From: Coriobacterium glomerans PW2 | GTDB lineage: Bacteria > Actinomycetota > Coriobacteriia > Coriobacteriales > Coriobacteriaceae | Direction of reading: 5' to 3' | DNA: 64,000 nucleotides | Assembly: GCF_000195315.1 (NCBI RefSeq) | Contig: NC_015389.1 | Coordinates: forward strand, 1,550,001 to 1,614,000 | Shown: positions 16,075-25,670 of the stretch, piece by piece | How positions within the stretch are numbered: position 1 is the stretch's first letter | How the letters are laid out: each line of letters begins with the position of its first letter | The notes under the pieces: model-generated | The model's input: only the letters and a program-made list of their open reading frames with translations | Told to the model about the DNA's origin: nothing | Databases searched by the model: none | Made by a program: the position numbers and the translations under genes

Positions 16075-17403
16075 TCAGCGCACGAGCGCCGGACGCTTCG
16101 GGTCGAATTCCCAACCGGGGATCAGATACTGCATGGCGGCGGCATCGTCGCGGGTGCCGCAGTCATGCTCGACGTAGAGCCGATGCGCCGCATCGAGCTT
16201 CGCACGATCTATCTCGATGCCCAGACCGGGTACATCGCGCGGAACACTCAGGCGGCCATCCTGAAAGACCGGTGCCGTCTCTCCCAGATGCTGGCCGTCC
16301 TGCCAGATGTAGTGGGTGTCGCAGGCGTTGTAGAAGCCCGGTGCCGCCGCCGCGGCATGCGCGACCATCATCAGCGAGATGTCGAAGTGGTTGTTCGAGT
16401 GCACGCCCCACGTGAGATCCATGTCGTGACAGAGCTGTGCGACGCGCACGCAACCCTGCATCGTCCAGAAGTGAGGGTCCGCCAGCGGAATCGAAACCGA
16501 ATCGAGCCGGATCGCCGCCTTCATCTCGCGCCAGTCCGTGGCGATCATGTTCGTCGCCGTCGGCAGCCCCGTGAGACGGTGAAACTCCGCCATCGTCTCG
16601 CGGCCGGAGAAGCGGCCCTCGGCACCGCAGGGGTCCTCGCAGTACGTGAGGATGCCGACCATGTCACGACAGATCTCGACCGCCTCGGCGAGCGACCAGG
16701 CGCCGTTCGGATCGAGATCGATGCGCGCATCGGGGAAGGCGTGCTTGATCCCGCGGATCGCCTCCATCTCCTCCGCACCGGCGAACACGCCGCCCTTGAG
16801 CTTGAAGTCGTGGAAGCCGTAGCGCTCCCGGACGGCCCGAGCCTGCTCGACGATGGCCTCGGGCGTGAGCGCGGGCTCGCGGCGGATGCGACCCCACGCG
16901 TCGGAATCGTCGTCGCCGTGGATATAGGGCAGATCGGTCTTGGTGCGATCGCCGACGTAGAACAGATAGCCCAAAAAGCGCACCGAGTCGCGCTGCTGAC
17001 CGTCGCCGAGCAGGGCCGCCACGGGCACCTCGAGATGCTTGCCCAGGATGTCGAGCAGCGCGGTCTCCACCGCCGTCTGCACGTGTACGGTCGTACGCAA
17101 ATCGAACGTCTGACCACCGCGGCCGCCGGCATCGAGCTTCGCGTAGCGCTCATGAATCGAGCGGACGATGTTTTTGTACTCGCCCACGGCTTTTCCAACG
17201 ACGAGATCGCTGCATTCGTTGAGCACCTCGGTGATCTTCTTGGATCCTGGAACCTCCGAGATGCCCTCGATGCCCTCGGAATCGGTCATGATGACGATGT
17301 TGCGCGTGAAGTATGGCCCGTGCGCTCCGGAGAGGTTGAGCAGCATGCTGTCGTAACCGGCAACGGGGTAGACTTCCATCTTCTCGATCGTGGGAACTGA
17401 CAT
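16075..17403 (-). CDS. gudD: Glucarate dehydratase (copy 1)
   Basis: A 442-aa enolase-superfamily enzyme that removes water from D-glucarate to give 5-keto-4-deoxy-D-glucarate. All family catalytic positions are visible: the KLK pair (Lys201, Lys203), metal ligands Asp231, Glu256 and Asn285, and the general base His335 in WGVHSNNHF, each four lower than in E. coli GudD. The start at 17403 is chosen because GGAAGGA lies six bases upstream; an ATG two codons earlier abuts that site. It is the downstream member of a tandem pair of closely similar genes and precedes the aldolase gene by 94 bases. Confidence 0.93.
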   Translation of the reverse strand: MSVPTIEKMEVYPVAGYDSMLLNLSGAHGPYFTRNIVIMTDSEGIEGISEVPGSKKITEVLNECSDLVVGKAVGEYKNIVRSIHERYAKLDAGGRGGQTFDLRTTVHVQTAVETALLDILGKHLEVPVAALLGDGQQRDSVRFLGYLFYVGDRTKTDLPYIHGDDDSDAWGRIRREPALTPEAIVEQARAVRERYGFHDFKLKGGVFAGAEEMEAIRGIKHAFPDARIDLDPNGAWSLAEAVEICRDMVGILTYCEDPCGAEGRFSGRETMAEFHRLTGLPTATNMIATDWREMKAAIRLDSVSIPLADPHFWTMQGCVRVAQLCHDMDLTWGVHSNNHFDISLMMVAHAAAAAPGFYNACDTHYIWQDGQHLGETAPVFQDGRLSVPRDVPGLGIEIDRAKLDAAHRLYVEHDCGTRDDAAAMQYLIPGWEFDPKRPALVR

Positions 17404-17495
17404 GTCCATTCCTTCCTGTAGGGCCTTTGAGGCCGGCTTCCAAAACACATCTTCGGGCACCGGTTTCAAAGGAACCGGCTTGTGCTGCAAAAAAG

Positions 17496-18836
17496 CTATC
17501 GAACGAGTGCGGGCCGATGCGGATCGTACTCCCATCCCGGGATGATGGACTGCATGCCCGCTGCATCATCGCGCGTGCCGCAATCATGCTCGACATAGAG
17601 TCGGTGCGCCGCCTCCAGCTTCGCGCGATCGATCTCCACACCCAGACCGGGCGCATCGCGCGGTACGCTCAGGCAGCCGTCACGAAAGACCGGCGGCTCC
17701 TGTCCCAGATGCTGTCCATCCTGCCACATGTAGTGCGTGTCGCAGGCGTTGTAGAAGCCCGGAGCCGCTGCGGCGGCCTGAGCGACCATGTGAAGCGAGA
17801 TGTCGAAATGATTGTTCGAGTGCACGCCCCAGGTGAGGTCCATGTCATGGCAGAGCTGGGCGACGCGCACACAGCCGCGCATCGTCCAGAAGTGCGGGTC
17901 GGCAAGGGGTATCGTGACGGAATCGAGACGAATGGCGGCCTTCATCTCGCGCCAATCCGTGTCGATCATGTTCGTCGCGGTCGCAAGACCGGAGAGCCGA
18001 TGGAACTCCGCCATCGTCTCTCGACCGGAGAAGCGGCCCTCGGCACCGCAGGGATCTTCGCAGTACGTGAGCGTGCCGACCATATCGCGACACAGCTCAA
18101 GAGACTCAGCGAGCGACCAGGCCCCGTTGGGATCGATCGTGATGCGGGCATCGGGGAAGCTCCTCTTGAGAGCCCGTATTGCCTCCATCTCCTCGGCACC
18201 GGAGAACACGCCGCCTTTGAGCTTGAAGTCGTGGAATCCAAAACGCTCCTGAGCGGCCTTTGCCTGATGCACGATGGCCTCCGCTGTGAGCGCCGGCTCG
18301 CGGCGGATGCGACCCCACTCGTCCGAATCGTCATCGTCGTGGATGTAGGGCATGCCTGTTTTCGTGCGATCACCCACATAGAACAGGTAGCCCAAAAAGC
18401 GCACCGAATCGCGCTGCTGGCCGTCGCCGAGCAGAGCGGCCACCGGAACCTCGAGGTGCTTGGCCATGATATCGAGCAGCGGGGTCTCGACTCCGGTGAG
18501 GACGTTGGTGACCTTTTTAAAGATCTGCGCGTGAGCTGTCTCGGTACCGCCTGCGGGGGCAGCAGTGACCTGGGCGGAAAGCATCTTGGCGCACGTCATC
18601 ACGATATCGTTGCACTGGCTCCACGGTCTTCCCTCGACCAGCGGTATGCAACTCTCGAGACGGCGCGTGATCACCTCTCCCCCGGGGACCTCGCCGACGC
18701 CGATGACACCGTCGCTATCGGTCATGACCACGATATTGCGCGTGAAGAACGGTTCATGCGCGCCCGCCAGATTAAGCAACATGCTGTCATAGCCTGCGAC
18801 GGGAATGACTTCCATCCTCTTGATCACCTGTACCAT
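17496..18836 (-). CDS. gudD: Glucarate dehydratase (copy 2)
   Basis: A 446-aa paralogue of the neighbouring enzyme. Most of the chain is near-identical, especially the barrel (residues ~125-446), while residues ~45-115 in the capping region differ clearly. Catalytic residues are intact: Lys205, Lys207, Asp235, Glu260, Asn289, His339, the same numbers as in E. coli GudD. Divergence in the N-terminal capping domain, which contributes to substrate recognition in this superfamily, suggests a different epimer preference (for example idarate versus glucarate) rather than simple redundancy; that is inference. AAAGGAAG precedes the ATG at 18836. It is separated from copy 1 by 92 bases. Confidence 0.92.
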   Translation of the reverse strand: MVQVIKRMEVIPVAGYDSMLLNLAGAHEPFFTRNIVVMTDSDGVIGVGEVPGGEVITRRLESCIPLVEGRPWSQCNDIVMTCAKMLSAQVTAAPAGGTETAHAQIFKKVTNVLTGVETPLLDIMAKHLEVPVAALLGDGQQRDSVRFLGYLFYVGDRTKTGMPYIHDDDDSDEWGRIRREPALTAEAIVHQAKAAQERFGFHDFKLKGGVFSGAEEMEAIRALKRSFPDARITIDPNGAWSLAESLELCRDMVGTLTYCEDPCGAEGRFSGRETMAEFHRLSGLATATNMIDTDWREMKAAIRLDSVTIPLADPHFWTMRGCVRVAQLCHDMDLTWGVHSNNHFDISLHMVAQAAAAAPGFYNACDTHYMWQDGQHLGQEPPVFRDGCLSVPRDAPGLGVEIDRAKLEAAHRLYVEHDCGTRDDAAGMQSIIPGWEYDPHRPALVR

Positions 18837-18954
18837 ATAACTCTTCCTTTCTCCGCGAACCGCTTTGGCACGTATGATCCGATGACCGCTCCGCACGTGC
18901 AAGGTATTTCAATCGGGATACTCTTCACATGCCCCGCGCTTGACCGATCTCGGC

Positions 18955-20295
18955 TTAGGGCATGAAGATGCCGGTGACCACTCCGAAGATCACCACCGCG
19001 ATATTGATCGCCCAGAGCTTGAAGAACGTGAACCTGATGTGCTGGTCTATCGTGATGCCGGTCAGATCTGTGGCGATGTAGAGCTGCGGCTGCGCTATGA
19101 CCGAGATCATGGATCCGAAGTTCATGAATAGTGTGACGATCACGGTCTCAGCCGGTACACCATATTGGATGGAAAAGGCTGACACGAGGGGCATGAGCGC
19201 GTAGAACCACGTGTCATTCGTGAACAGAAGCATGAGGGGGGTGGAGAACAACGCGACGATGATGTAGAGCCATGGACCCAACGCGGGCGGGACCACGCCC
19301 ATCATTGCATTGACCATCGCATCGAGCATGCCGCTCTCCTGCATGACTCCTACGACGACACCGGAGAGCAGCACCGCGGGCGCAACAGGGAAAAGCTCGG
19401 CGGCATATTTCTTGAGCAGTTTGCTTTGCTGTCCGAGATCACGAAAATTGATCGCGAGGGCGATCACGAGGCCGAGCGCGAAGACGTAGTACTGCGGCAC
19501 GCTTTGGAAGGCGATGAGACAGAAGATCATCAGAGCCGTAAGAAGCAGATTGACCCAGAACAGGTTATGGCGCGTGAGCTCCGTATCTTGGAACTGATCC
19601 AGCAGATCCTCGTGCGAGATCGCGATTTCTTCGAGTTGATGCTTCCGTGCGCGAATACCGATGAAGGCGGTGATGCCCACAAGCAGCACGAACATGAATA
19701 TCTGAATGGGAACGAGCTTCAGAAAAATCGCCGTCGAGGCATTGGCGACATCCGGAATGAGTGTCGCAGCACGAAGAATCTTGGGATTCCACGGCGTATT
19801 GCACATGAATAATATAGCAATCGCAATGGCAAATGGAAGCACGCGCTTATCGACCTTGAAGCGCTCATACAGAGGCAGCATCAAAGGGACGGTTATAAGA
19901 AACACAGACGTGATCGAACCATCGAGCTCGATGATGCACGCTACGACGACCGTTAGAACGCAGACAACCGGCGCAGAGATCGGCACGCGTTTCATTATGG
20001 CCTTGACAATGTCATCAAATAAGCCCGTATCAGCCATAAGCATGAAGTATGGGAGAGAAAACAACATCATCAACGTGATGTCGGATGTCATACCGATTCC
20101 GGTCTTTATCCAAGCTCCGATACTCGAGACGCCCTCAATGGACAACGGATTTCCGCCGCTGATCACGAGCGCGATGATGCCCGCGATCAAAGGAATAGTC
20201 GTGAACGCCAAAAGCGTACTGACCCATTTTTTGAGCAGTACGATCGTGACGATGATCATCGTCGCGAAGCCAAGTACAGCAAGACAAGTGTTCAT
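18955..20295 (-). CDS. CitMHS-type carboxylate transporter, probable hexarate carrier
   Basis: A 446-aa integral membrane protein with about a dozen hydrophobic segments and no signal peptide, resembling the CitMHS (citrate-metal:proton symporter) branch of the ion transporter superfamily. Characteristic stretches are ELDGSITSVFLITVPLMLPL near residue 125 and LLFTNDTWFYALMPL near 365. The start at 20295 has GGAG about eight bases upstream. It is the first gene of the minus-strand sugar-diacid operon, directly upstream of the two glucarate dehydratases, so uptake of glucarate/galactarate is the natural inference. Family members also carry citrate or gluconate-like acids. Confidence 0.75.
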   Translation of the reverse strand: MNTCLAVLGFATMIIVTIVLLKKWVSTLLAFTTIPLIAGIIALVISGGNPLSIEGVSSIGAWIKTGIGMTSDITLMMLFSLPYFMLMADTGLFDDIVKAIMKRVPISAPVVCVLTVVVACIIELDGSITSVFLITVPLMLPLYERFKVDKRVLPFAIAIAILFMCNTPWNPKILRAATLIPDVANASTAIFLKLVPIQIFMFVLLVGITAFIGIRARKHQLEEIAISHEDLLDQFQDTELTRHNLFWVNLLLTALMIFCLIAFQSVPQYYVFALGLVIALAINFRDLGQQSKLLKKYAAELFPVAPAVLLSGVVVGVMQESGMLDAMVNAMMGVVPPALGPWLYIIVALFSTPLMLLFTNDTWFYALMPLVSAFSIQYGVPAETVIVTLFMNFGSMISVIAQPQLYIATDLTGITIDQHIRFTFFKLWAINIAVVIFGVVTGIFMP

Positions 20296-20608
20296 TCGCA
20301 TCTCCAATCAAACGCCGAAGCGCGAAGGCATAGACGCCCTCACGCAGCTGATCCGGCAGCCCGAATGCCGTCAGAAAACGAAGATTCCTCCCGTTCGCCT
20401 TGCTTAACACAATGAGCGCTCGCAAGCATGGTGGTAAGGTTCCATAGCACAATGAACAACCAAAAGCGGCTGGATAGATTGGTACGCGAACCATGTATGA
20501 CAGTTGAGCGTGGGCCTATGATGTGCGCAAGGCAATGAGAGACTCTGCTCGCTCGCATTGTTCGCGTGCCGGGCATGCAGACACCGGACCGAAAGGAGCG
20601 CTTGAACC
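20296..20608. promoter_or_regulatory. Divergent control region between the carrier operon and garD
   Basis: This 313-bp gap separates the minus-strand catabolic operon from garD on the plus strand, so both promoters and any CdaR-type operator should lie here. An 8-bp direct repeat CACAATGA occurs at 20408-20415 and 20448-20455, exactly 40 bp apart, about four helical turns. A TATGAT at 20517-20522 could be a -10 for garD but has no convincing -35. No gene is supported inside the gap. Confidence 0.4.
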
Positions 20609-22132
20609 ATGGATGAATCAAAATACGTCAAGGTCAACAAGAGAGATAACGTTGCCATCGCCCTCAACGACATTCCAAAGGGGACTCAGCTCGCGCCGGG
20701 TGTCATCGCCAGGCATGATATACCGCAGGCTCATAAGATCACACTTGAGCCGATCGCCGAGAACGGAGCCGTCATCCGCTATGGCGTCACACTCGGCTAC
20801 GTGAAGCGCGACACGCCTGCCGGCAGCTGGATCAACGAGGACTCCCTCGTGCTGCCCGTTCCACCCGCGCTCGACGAGATGGAGTGGGGCTGCGACATCG
20901 CAACCGATCTGCCCGAGCCCGTCGCATCCACATGGGAGGGCTATCCGGCCGCCGATGACGGCTTCGCCGGCACGCGCAACATTCTCGCGATCCATACGAC
21001 GGTCCAGTGCGTCACCGGCGTCGTCAACGTTGCCGTCGATCGCATTCGACGAGAGCTTCTGCCGAGCTATCCCCACGTCGACGACGTGGTACCGATAAAT
21101 CATGCCTATGGTTGCGGTGTCGCGATCAACGCTCCGGAGGCCAAGGTTCCCATACGCGCGCTGCGCAATCTGCTTCGGCATCCCAACTTCGGCGGGCAGA
21201 CGATGATCGTGGGCCTCGGTTGCGAGAAGCTGACCGTGGAGATGCTCCTCGCCGACCAGCCCGAACTCAACTGCGCGGACAACGTGATCATCCTTCAGGA
21301 GCATCGCGGTTTCGAGGCCATGATCGAAGCGATACTCTCGATGGCCCGCCAAAAGCTGGAGAGACTCGAGAGGCGTCGACGCGAATCCCTGCCGATATCT
21401 AAATTGCTCGTGGGCCTGCAATGCGGCGGATCCGATGCATTCTCCGGTGTATCGGCGAACCCGAGCGCGGGCTATGCTGCCGATATGCTCGTAGCCGCGG
21501 GCGGCACCGTGTTGTTCTCCGAGGTCACTGAGGTTCGCGATGGTGTCTACCTGCTCGCGAGACGTTGCGTGAGCAAAAGCGTCGCGGATCGGCTCGCCGA
21601 GGAGATGCGCTGGTACGATACCTACCTTGAATTGGGCGGCGTAGATCGCAGCGCGAATCCGACTCCCGGAAACAAGAAAGGCGGGCTGTCTAACATAGTT
21701 GAGAAGGCAATGGGATCCATCGCCAAGAGCGGCACCTCACCGATCGTAGAGGTCCTCTCCCCCGCCGAGCGCCCGCGAGAACACGGACTCATCTATGCCG
21801 CGACCCCAGCGAGCGATATCGTGTGCGGTCCCTGCCAGCTTGCAAGCGGCATCGGAGTGCAAGTGTTCATGACCGGACGCGGCACACCCTACGGTTTGGC
21901 TGCCGCACCTGTTCTGAAGCTCTGCTCGCGCAATGAGATGAAGGAGCAGTGGTTCGACATCATCGATATCAACGCGGGCCCGGTCGCTACGGGCGAGAAA
22001 ACCATAGCGGAGATGGGTACCATGGTGTTCAGGAAGATCATCGAGGTTGCAAGCGGTCGCGACCAGCCCTATTCCGAGCGTTACGGCCTGCATAACGACC
22101 TGTGCATATTCAATCCCGCGCCGATCACGTAG
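20609..22132 (+). CDS. garD: Galactarate dehydratase (UxaA/GarD family)
   Basis: A 507-aa cytosolic enzyme that converts galactarate (meso-galactaric acid) to 5-keto-4-deoxy-D-glucarate. Residues ~10-85 form an SAF domain; the catalytic UxaA/GarD part carries NHAYGCGVAI near residue 168, GLQCGGSDAFSGVSANP near 275 and GNKKGGLSNIVEKA near 355, with cysteines that in this family serve metal binding. Its length is close to E. coli GarD (523 aa). GAAAGGAG precedes the ATG at 20609. It is transcribed away from the carrier and glucarate dehydratase genes, but its product joins the same intermediate. UxaA altronate dehydratase is a close alternative; the neighbourhood favours galactarate. Confidence 0.9.
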   Translation: MDESKYVKVNKRDNVAIALNDIPKGTQLAPGVIARHDIPQAHKITLEPIAENGAVIRYGVTLGYVKRDTPAGSWINEDSLVLPVPPALDEMEWGCDIATDLPEPVASTWEGYPAADDGFAGTRNILAIHTTVQCVTGVVNVAVDRIRRELLPSYPHVDDVVPINHAYGCGVAINAPEAKVPIRALRNLLRHPNFGGQTMIVGLGCEKLTVEMLLADQPELNCADNVIILQEHRGFEAMIEAILSMARQKLERLERRRRESLPISKLLVGLQCGGSDAFSGVSANPSAGYAADMLVAAGGTVLFSEVTEVRDGVYLLARRCVSKSVADRLAEEMRWYDTYLELGGVDRSANPTPGNKKGGLSNIVEKAMGSIAKSGTSPIVEVLSPAERPREHGLIYAATPASDIVCGPCQLASGIGVQVFMTGRGTPYGLAAAPVLKLCSRNEMKEQWFDIIDINAGPVATGEKTIAEMGTMVFRKIIEVASGRDQPYSERYGLHNDLCIFNPAPIT

Positions 22133-22204
22133 CGCGCCGACGCCGCAGCAATCGCAATCTCGAACGAGAGGCAAGACCCAGCCCACAAGCACGAAGGAGA
22201 ACTC

Positions 22205-22636
22205 ATGATCAGAGATGCACAATCATCCGACCTCGCAGCTGTGTTCAACCTTGTCAGCGCATCCAGCGATTTCAATCTTCAGCAGTCGATGTTCGCCAGA
22301 ACCTATGTCGATCAGCTGAGCCAGGAGCGCCACAAACTCGGCGTTTACGAACAAGATGGCGAGGTCATCGGGTTCGTCGGCATGCTGTGCACCTGGCAGC
22401 TCCATCTGGGTACGCGCATCGGCGAGATCAAGGAACTCGTTGTCGACAAGAGCCATTGCAACGCCGACGTTCGCGATCAGCTGCTCGCTTGGGCGCAGCA
22501 GCGCGCCTGCGCTGCCGGCTGCGAGTGCATCGCGGTGACAAGCCGCCTCAGTCATACGGCAAGTCACGAATTCTATTTGAACCAGGGTTTCACGGAGACG
22601 CACTATCGCTTTGAGAAGAATCTCAAGAACTCCTGA
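22205..22636 (+). CDS. GNAT-family N-acetyltransferase with degenerate acetyl-CoA motif
   Basis: A 143-aa GNAT-fold protein: opening RDAQSSDLAAVFNL, central IGEIKELVVD strand and C-terminal ASHEFYLNQGF, all typical. The pyrophosphate-binding motif that normally reads RGxGxGxxLL is replaced by CNADVRDQLL, without its glycines, so acetyl-CoA binding may be weakened or lost. AAGGAGAA lies seven bases before the ATG. It sits 72 bases after garD and before the regulator gene in the same orientation. The target cannot be deduced from sequence. Confidence 0.7.
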   Translation: MIRDAQSSDLAAVFNLVSASSDFNLQQSMFARTYVDQLSQERHKLGVYEQDGEVIGFVGMLCTWQLHLGTRIGEIKELVVDKSHCNADVRDQLLAWAQQRACAAGCECIAVTSRLSHTASHEFYLNQGFTETHYRFEKNLKNS

Positions 22637-22742
22637 CAGCCACCGGCCCACCGATCAGATCCACCGATCGCCGAGCACGCGATGTCAGACACTGCTTGGC
22701 TCTCTATGAACCCTGAAGGGTATCGAATATCATGAACGATCG

Positions 22743-22769
22743 CACCGCGCCTGCTCAGCACGCGCGGTG
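22743..22769. promoter_or_regulatory. Inverted repeat just upstream of the CdaR-like gene
   Basis: CACCGCGC (22743-22750) and GCGCGGTG (22762-22769) are perfect complements separated by 11 bases, ending 26 bases before the regulator's ATG. It could be an operator, a leader hairpin or a weak terminator for the preceding genes; there is no T-run. Function is not established. Confidence 0.35.
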
Positions 22770-22795
22770 TGATCATCTAGGATTCGGAGCGCACC

Positions 22796-23965
22796 ATGGA
22801 ACTCGATCCGGAGATCGCGGAGAGCATAGTCGAGAGCCTGAAAGACATCATCAACCACGAGATCAATCTTTTCAACACCTCCGGTACCATCATCGCGAGC
22901 ACCGACACCTCACGAATCGGAGGCGGTCACGATGGTGCCAGACTCGCGGCGCGCCGCAAGGAGACCATCATCATCGACCACGCCGATCAGTTCAAGGGGG
23001 CAAAGCGCGGCATCAACGTTCCCGTGGTGTTCAACAACTCAGTGGTCGCCGTGATCGGCATCACCGGATCGCGCGAGGAGGTCGAACCGTTCGGAAACGT
23101 CATCAAGAAGATGACCGAGATCCTGATCCGTGAGAACTGGAACTATATGACGAGCTTCAATCAGCGCGTCTCGACTGACAGCCTGGTGAGCACGCTGATC
23201 TCCGAGCACGGTGACAGCTCCATGGCGAGCTACCTGTCCTCCCTTGTCGATATCGACCTCGATGAGCCCCGGCGCGCCATCGTCGGCATCATCAGAGCCA
23301 CGAGCGCCTCGTCGTTCAATTACAACGATCTGTGCACGAGACTGCAGGCACGTCTCGCTCCATATAAAAGCATATTCTTCTCATTGAACGGACAACGCCT
23401 GTGCATGTTTGCCAGCGACCGCGATCTCAATCTTCTGGGAGCTGGTCTGCACCTCGTCCAAGATGACATCAGCGAGAGCGCCGGCTGCCCGATTCCGCTG
23501 GGAATCGGGTGCATCGAACCGAATTGGCGCACGTATTGGAGAAGCTATGCCGAGGCGCGACGCTGCGCCTCATGGCTTGCGTTCGAGCGCAGCGCTCGGA
23601 TAGAGCGCTATGAGCACCTGGATTTCGGATCGATCGTCTCGGCGATCCCCACCGACGACGCCGAGCGCTTCGTCGAGCGCGTGCTCGGCCCGCTCGAAAC
23701 CGACCAGATCGAACGATACGCTCAGATCCTCGACGCCTACACGCGCAACAACGGAAGCATCATGAGATGCTCCGAGGAGCTGTTCATGCACAAGAACACA
23801 TTTCAGAACAAGCTCAACCGACTGAAGGAGAAAACGGGCTACAATCCGCGAAACCTATCCGACTACGCGGTGTTAACGGTTGCCTTCCTGCTGCGCGCCT
23901 ACCTGATGTCAGAAGCGCGGACTACCGCCGAGAGGCGCGCGCTGGCATCGCCCGTCACTGTTTGA
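22796..23965 (+). CDS. cdaR: CdaR-family sugar diacid utilisation regulator
   Basis: A 389-aa transcription regulator. Residues ~1-135 match the putative sugar diacid recognition domain (for example NTSGTIIASTDTSRIGGGHDGA near residue 25); the middle resembles a GGDEF-like PucR/CdaR module; the C-terminus is a PucR-type helix-turn-helix (CSEELFMHKNTFQNKLNRL near 325). Family members activate glucarate, galactarate and glycerate genes in response to the acids. It lies next to garD and opposite the gudD operon, the expected targets. GGAG lies about nine bases before the ATG. Its last 11 bases overlap the convergent galU 3' end. Confidence 0.9.
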   Translation: MELDPEIAESIVESLKDIINHEINLFNTSGTIIASTDTSRIGGGHDGARLAARRKETIIIDHADQFKGAKRGINVPVVFNNSVVAVIGITGSREEVEPFGNVIKKMTEILIRENWNYMTSFNQRVSTDSLVSTLISEHGDSSMASYLSSLVDIDLDEPRRAIVGIIRATSASSFNYNDLCTRLQARLAPYKSIFFSLNGQRLCMFASDRDLNLLGAGLHLVQDDISESAGCPIPLGIGCIEPNWRTYWRSYAEARRCASWLAFERSARIERYEHLDFGSIVSAIPTDDAERFVERVLGPLETDQIERYAQILDAYTRNNGSIMRCSEELFMHKNTFQNKLNRLKEKTGYNPRNLSDYAVLTVAFLLRAYLMSEARTTAERRALASPVTV

Positions 23966-24866
23966 CGTTGAGACCGCCGCGTTCTGCGACAGCCTCCCAG
24001 AACCCGGCGTTGAATCGCGGATCCTCGGCGGCCATGAGGGCATTTGTGGCGATCCAGCCCGAAGGGGTGCCGGTATCGTAGCCGGAGAGCGGATCGATCA
24101 CGACAGCGTACATCGCCTCGCGTTCAAGGGAGCGAGCCATCGCATCGGTGAGCTGAATCTCGCCGCCCTTGCCGGGCACCTGATCGGCCAGAAGTTCCAT
24201 CACGAGCGGTGAGAGCAGATAGCGGCCGACGATGAAGAGGTTGGAGGGGGCATCCGCCGCAGAGGGCTTCTCGACGAGACCCGAGAGTCGCCATACCGCA
24301 CCCGGCTCGGTATCCTGCGCGTCTTCGAAACCTTTGAGCGAGCAGATCCGCTCGCCGGCGATGACGCCGTAACGCGAGACGTCTTCAGGGGCGCAGGGCG
24401 CGACAGCGATGACCGACGCTCCGCTGTGCGTACGCGAGACCTCGAGCATCTTCGTGCAGATATCGCGAGCTGGGACCACATAATCGCCGAGCAGCACGAA
24501 GAAGCTCTCGCCTGCGACAGCGTCGGCAGCTGAACGGATCGCATGCCCGAGCCCGCGCGGCTCGTACTGGTATCGGAAGTCCACCGGAAGCGAACCCGCC
24601 TGCGCGACGATATCCGCATATGATGCCTTGTCACGTTCGCGCAGCAGGACCTCAAGCGAGCGATTGGGCTGAAAATAAGTGAGCAGCTGAGGCTTGTCCG
24701 GCGAGGTCACGATGATGACGTTGTCGACGCCATCGGGTTCAAGCGCCTCCTCAACGACATATTGGATGACCGGCTTGTCAAGCACGGGCAGCATCTCTTT
24801 CGGTGTGCACTTCGTCGAGGGGAGAAAGCGCGTGCCGAGACCGGCGGCGGGAATGATGGCCTTCAT
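23955..24866 (-). CDS. galU: UTP-glucose-1-phosphate uridylyltransferase
   Basis: A 303-aa nucleotidyltransferase forming UDP-glucose from UTP and glucose-1-phosphate. Motifs: AIIPAAGLGTRFLPSTKCTPKEMLP at the N-terminus (nucleotide binding, catalytic Lys), EPRGLGHAI near residue 105, and VEKPSAADAPSNL near 200. Length and motifs are standard for GalU. It is transcribed alone on the minus strand, with its 3' end overlapping cdaR by 11 bases. UDP-glucose would serve envelope polymers and galactose use (Leloir pathway), a possible link to the alpha-galactoside locus at the right end. Confidence 0.95.
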   Translation of the reverse strand: MKAIIPAAGLGTRFLPSTKCTPKEMLPVLDKPVIQYVVEEALEPDGVDNVIIVTSPDKPQLLTYFQPNRSLEVLLRERDKASYADIVAQAGSLPVDFRYQYEPRGLGHAIRSAADAVAGESFFVLLGDYVVPARDICTKMLEVSRTHSGASVIAVAPCAPEDVSRYGVIAGERICSLKGFEDAQDTEPGAVWRLSGLVEKPSAADAPSNLFIVGRYLLSPLVMELLADQVPGKGGEIQLTDAMARSLEREAMYAVVIDPLSGYDTGTPSGWIATNALMAAEDPRFNAGFWEAVAERGGLNVKQ

Positions 24867-25111
24867 GATCGTTCCTTTCGGCGCGTCTCACGAGACGCGG
24901 ATCGCCTGTATGCGAATCGCGGTGAACCTCTTGCTGATCTGCCTTCAAGCATCTTAACGCCCAGCCGGAAGGCGGCGGGAAATCTCAAGTAAACTACAAG
25001 GGAAGCTGGCACTGAGATGGATGACCCTGAGATGCAGGGGAGGGTTCCTCTGCAGAACCTGTCAAGATGTCGACGGATGCGGCGAGGGCGCGGCCCGTCC
25101 GCAGATGCGAA

Positions 25112-25139
25112 GGGCGGGCCCGGTTTCCAAGGCCCGCCC
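25112..25139 (-). terminator. GC-rich hairpin downstream of rplL
   Basis: Arms GGGCGGGCC (25112-25120) and GGCCCGCCC (25131-25139) pair perfectly around a 10-base loop, 32 bases after the rplL stop. A second imperfect hairpin occupies 25033-25054. Neither is followed by a long U-tract, so the efficiency is uncertain. The rest of the 24867-25171 gap shows no gene. Confidence 0.5.
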
Positions 25140-25171
25140 AGATAGCGAAAACGAGTGCTGATCAGCTGCCG

Positions 25172-25552
25172 TTATTTGATGGTGACAGCGCCGCCTGCTT
25201 CCTCGATCTTCGCCTTGGCCTCCTCGGCCTCCTCCTTCTTCACGCCCTCGAGAACGGCCTTGGGCGCGCTCTCGACGACCTCCTTGGCCTCCTTGAGACC
25301 CAAGCTCGTGAGGGAGCGCACGACCTTGATGACCTGGATCTTGTTATCGCCGAAGCCCTCGAGCACGACATCGAACTCGGTCTTCTCCTCCTCGGCGGGC
25401 GCAGCGGCGGCGGCGGGGCCCGCAGCGATCGCTGCGGGAGCCGCAGCGGAGACGTCGAAGGTCTCCTCGATCGCGTGGACGAGCTCGCTCGCCTCGAGCA
25501 GGGTCATTTCCTTCAGGGCATCGATGATCTCATCGGTGGAAAGCTTTGCCAT
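25172..25552 (-). CDS. rplL: 50S ribosomal protein L7/L12
   Basis: A 126-aa stalk protein. The N-terminal dimerisation helices begin [20 protein letters not shown]; an Ala/Pro-rich hinge occupies residues ~40-58; the C-terminal factor-binding domain includes [20 protein letters not shown] and [20 protein letters not shown]. It recruits elongation and initiation factors to the ribosome. It is 118 bases downstream of rplJ; the intergenic segment contains a CGGCAC/GTGCCG hairpin. In most bacteria rpoB follows immediately, but here the operon ends. Confidence 0.98.
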   Translation of the reverse strand: MAKLSTDEIIDALKEMTLLEASELVHAIEETFDVSAAAPAAIAAGPAAAAAPAEEEKTEFDVVLEGFGDNKIQVIKVVRSLTSLGLKEAKEVVESAPKAVLEGVKKEEAEEAKAKIEEAGGAVTIK

Positions 25553-25670
25553 GATCCTCTTCCTTTCATTGCCCGCATCGATCGCGGGGTGGTTTTAACA
25601 CGTGACGCGCGGACGCACGCCACTCGGTCGGCACCTCCGTACAGGACGTGCCGGTAAGCGAACGCGGCGC

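Noticed and set aside
16075-18836. One glucarate dehydratase copy being an inactive GudX-like protein
   Set aside because: Every metal ligand and catalytic residue is present in both copies.
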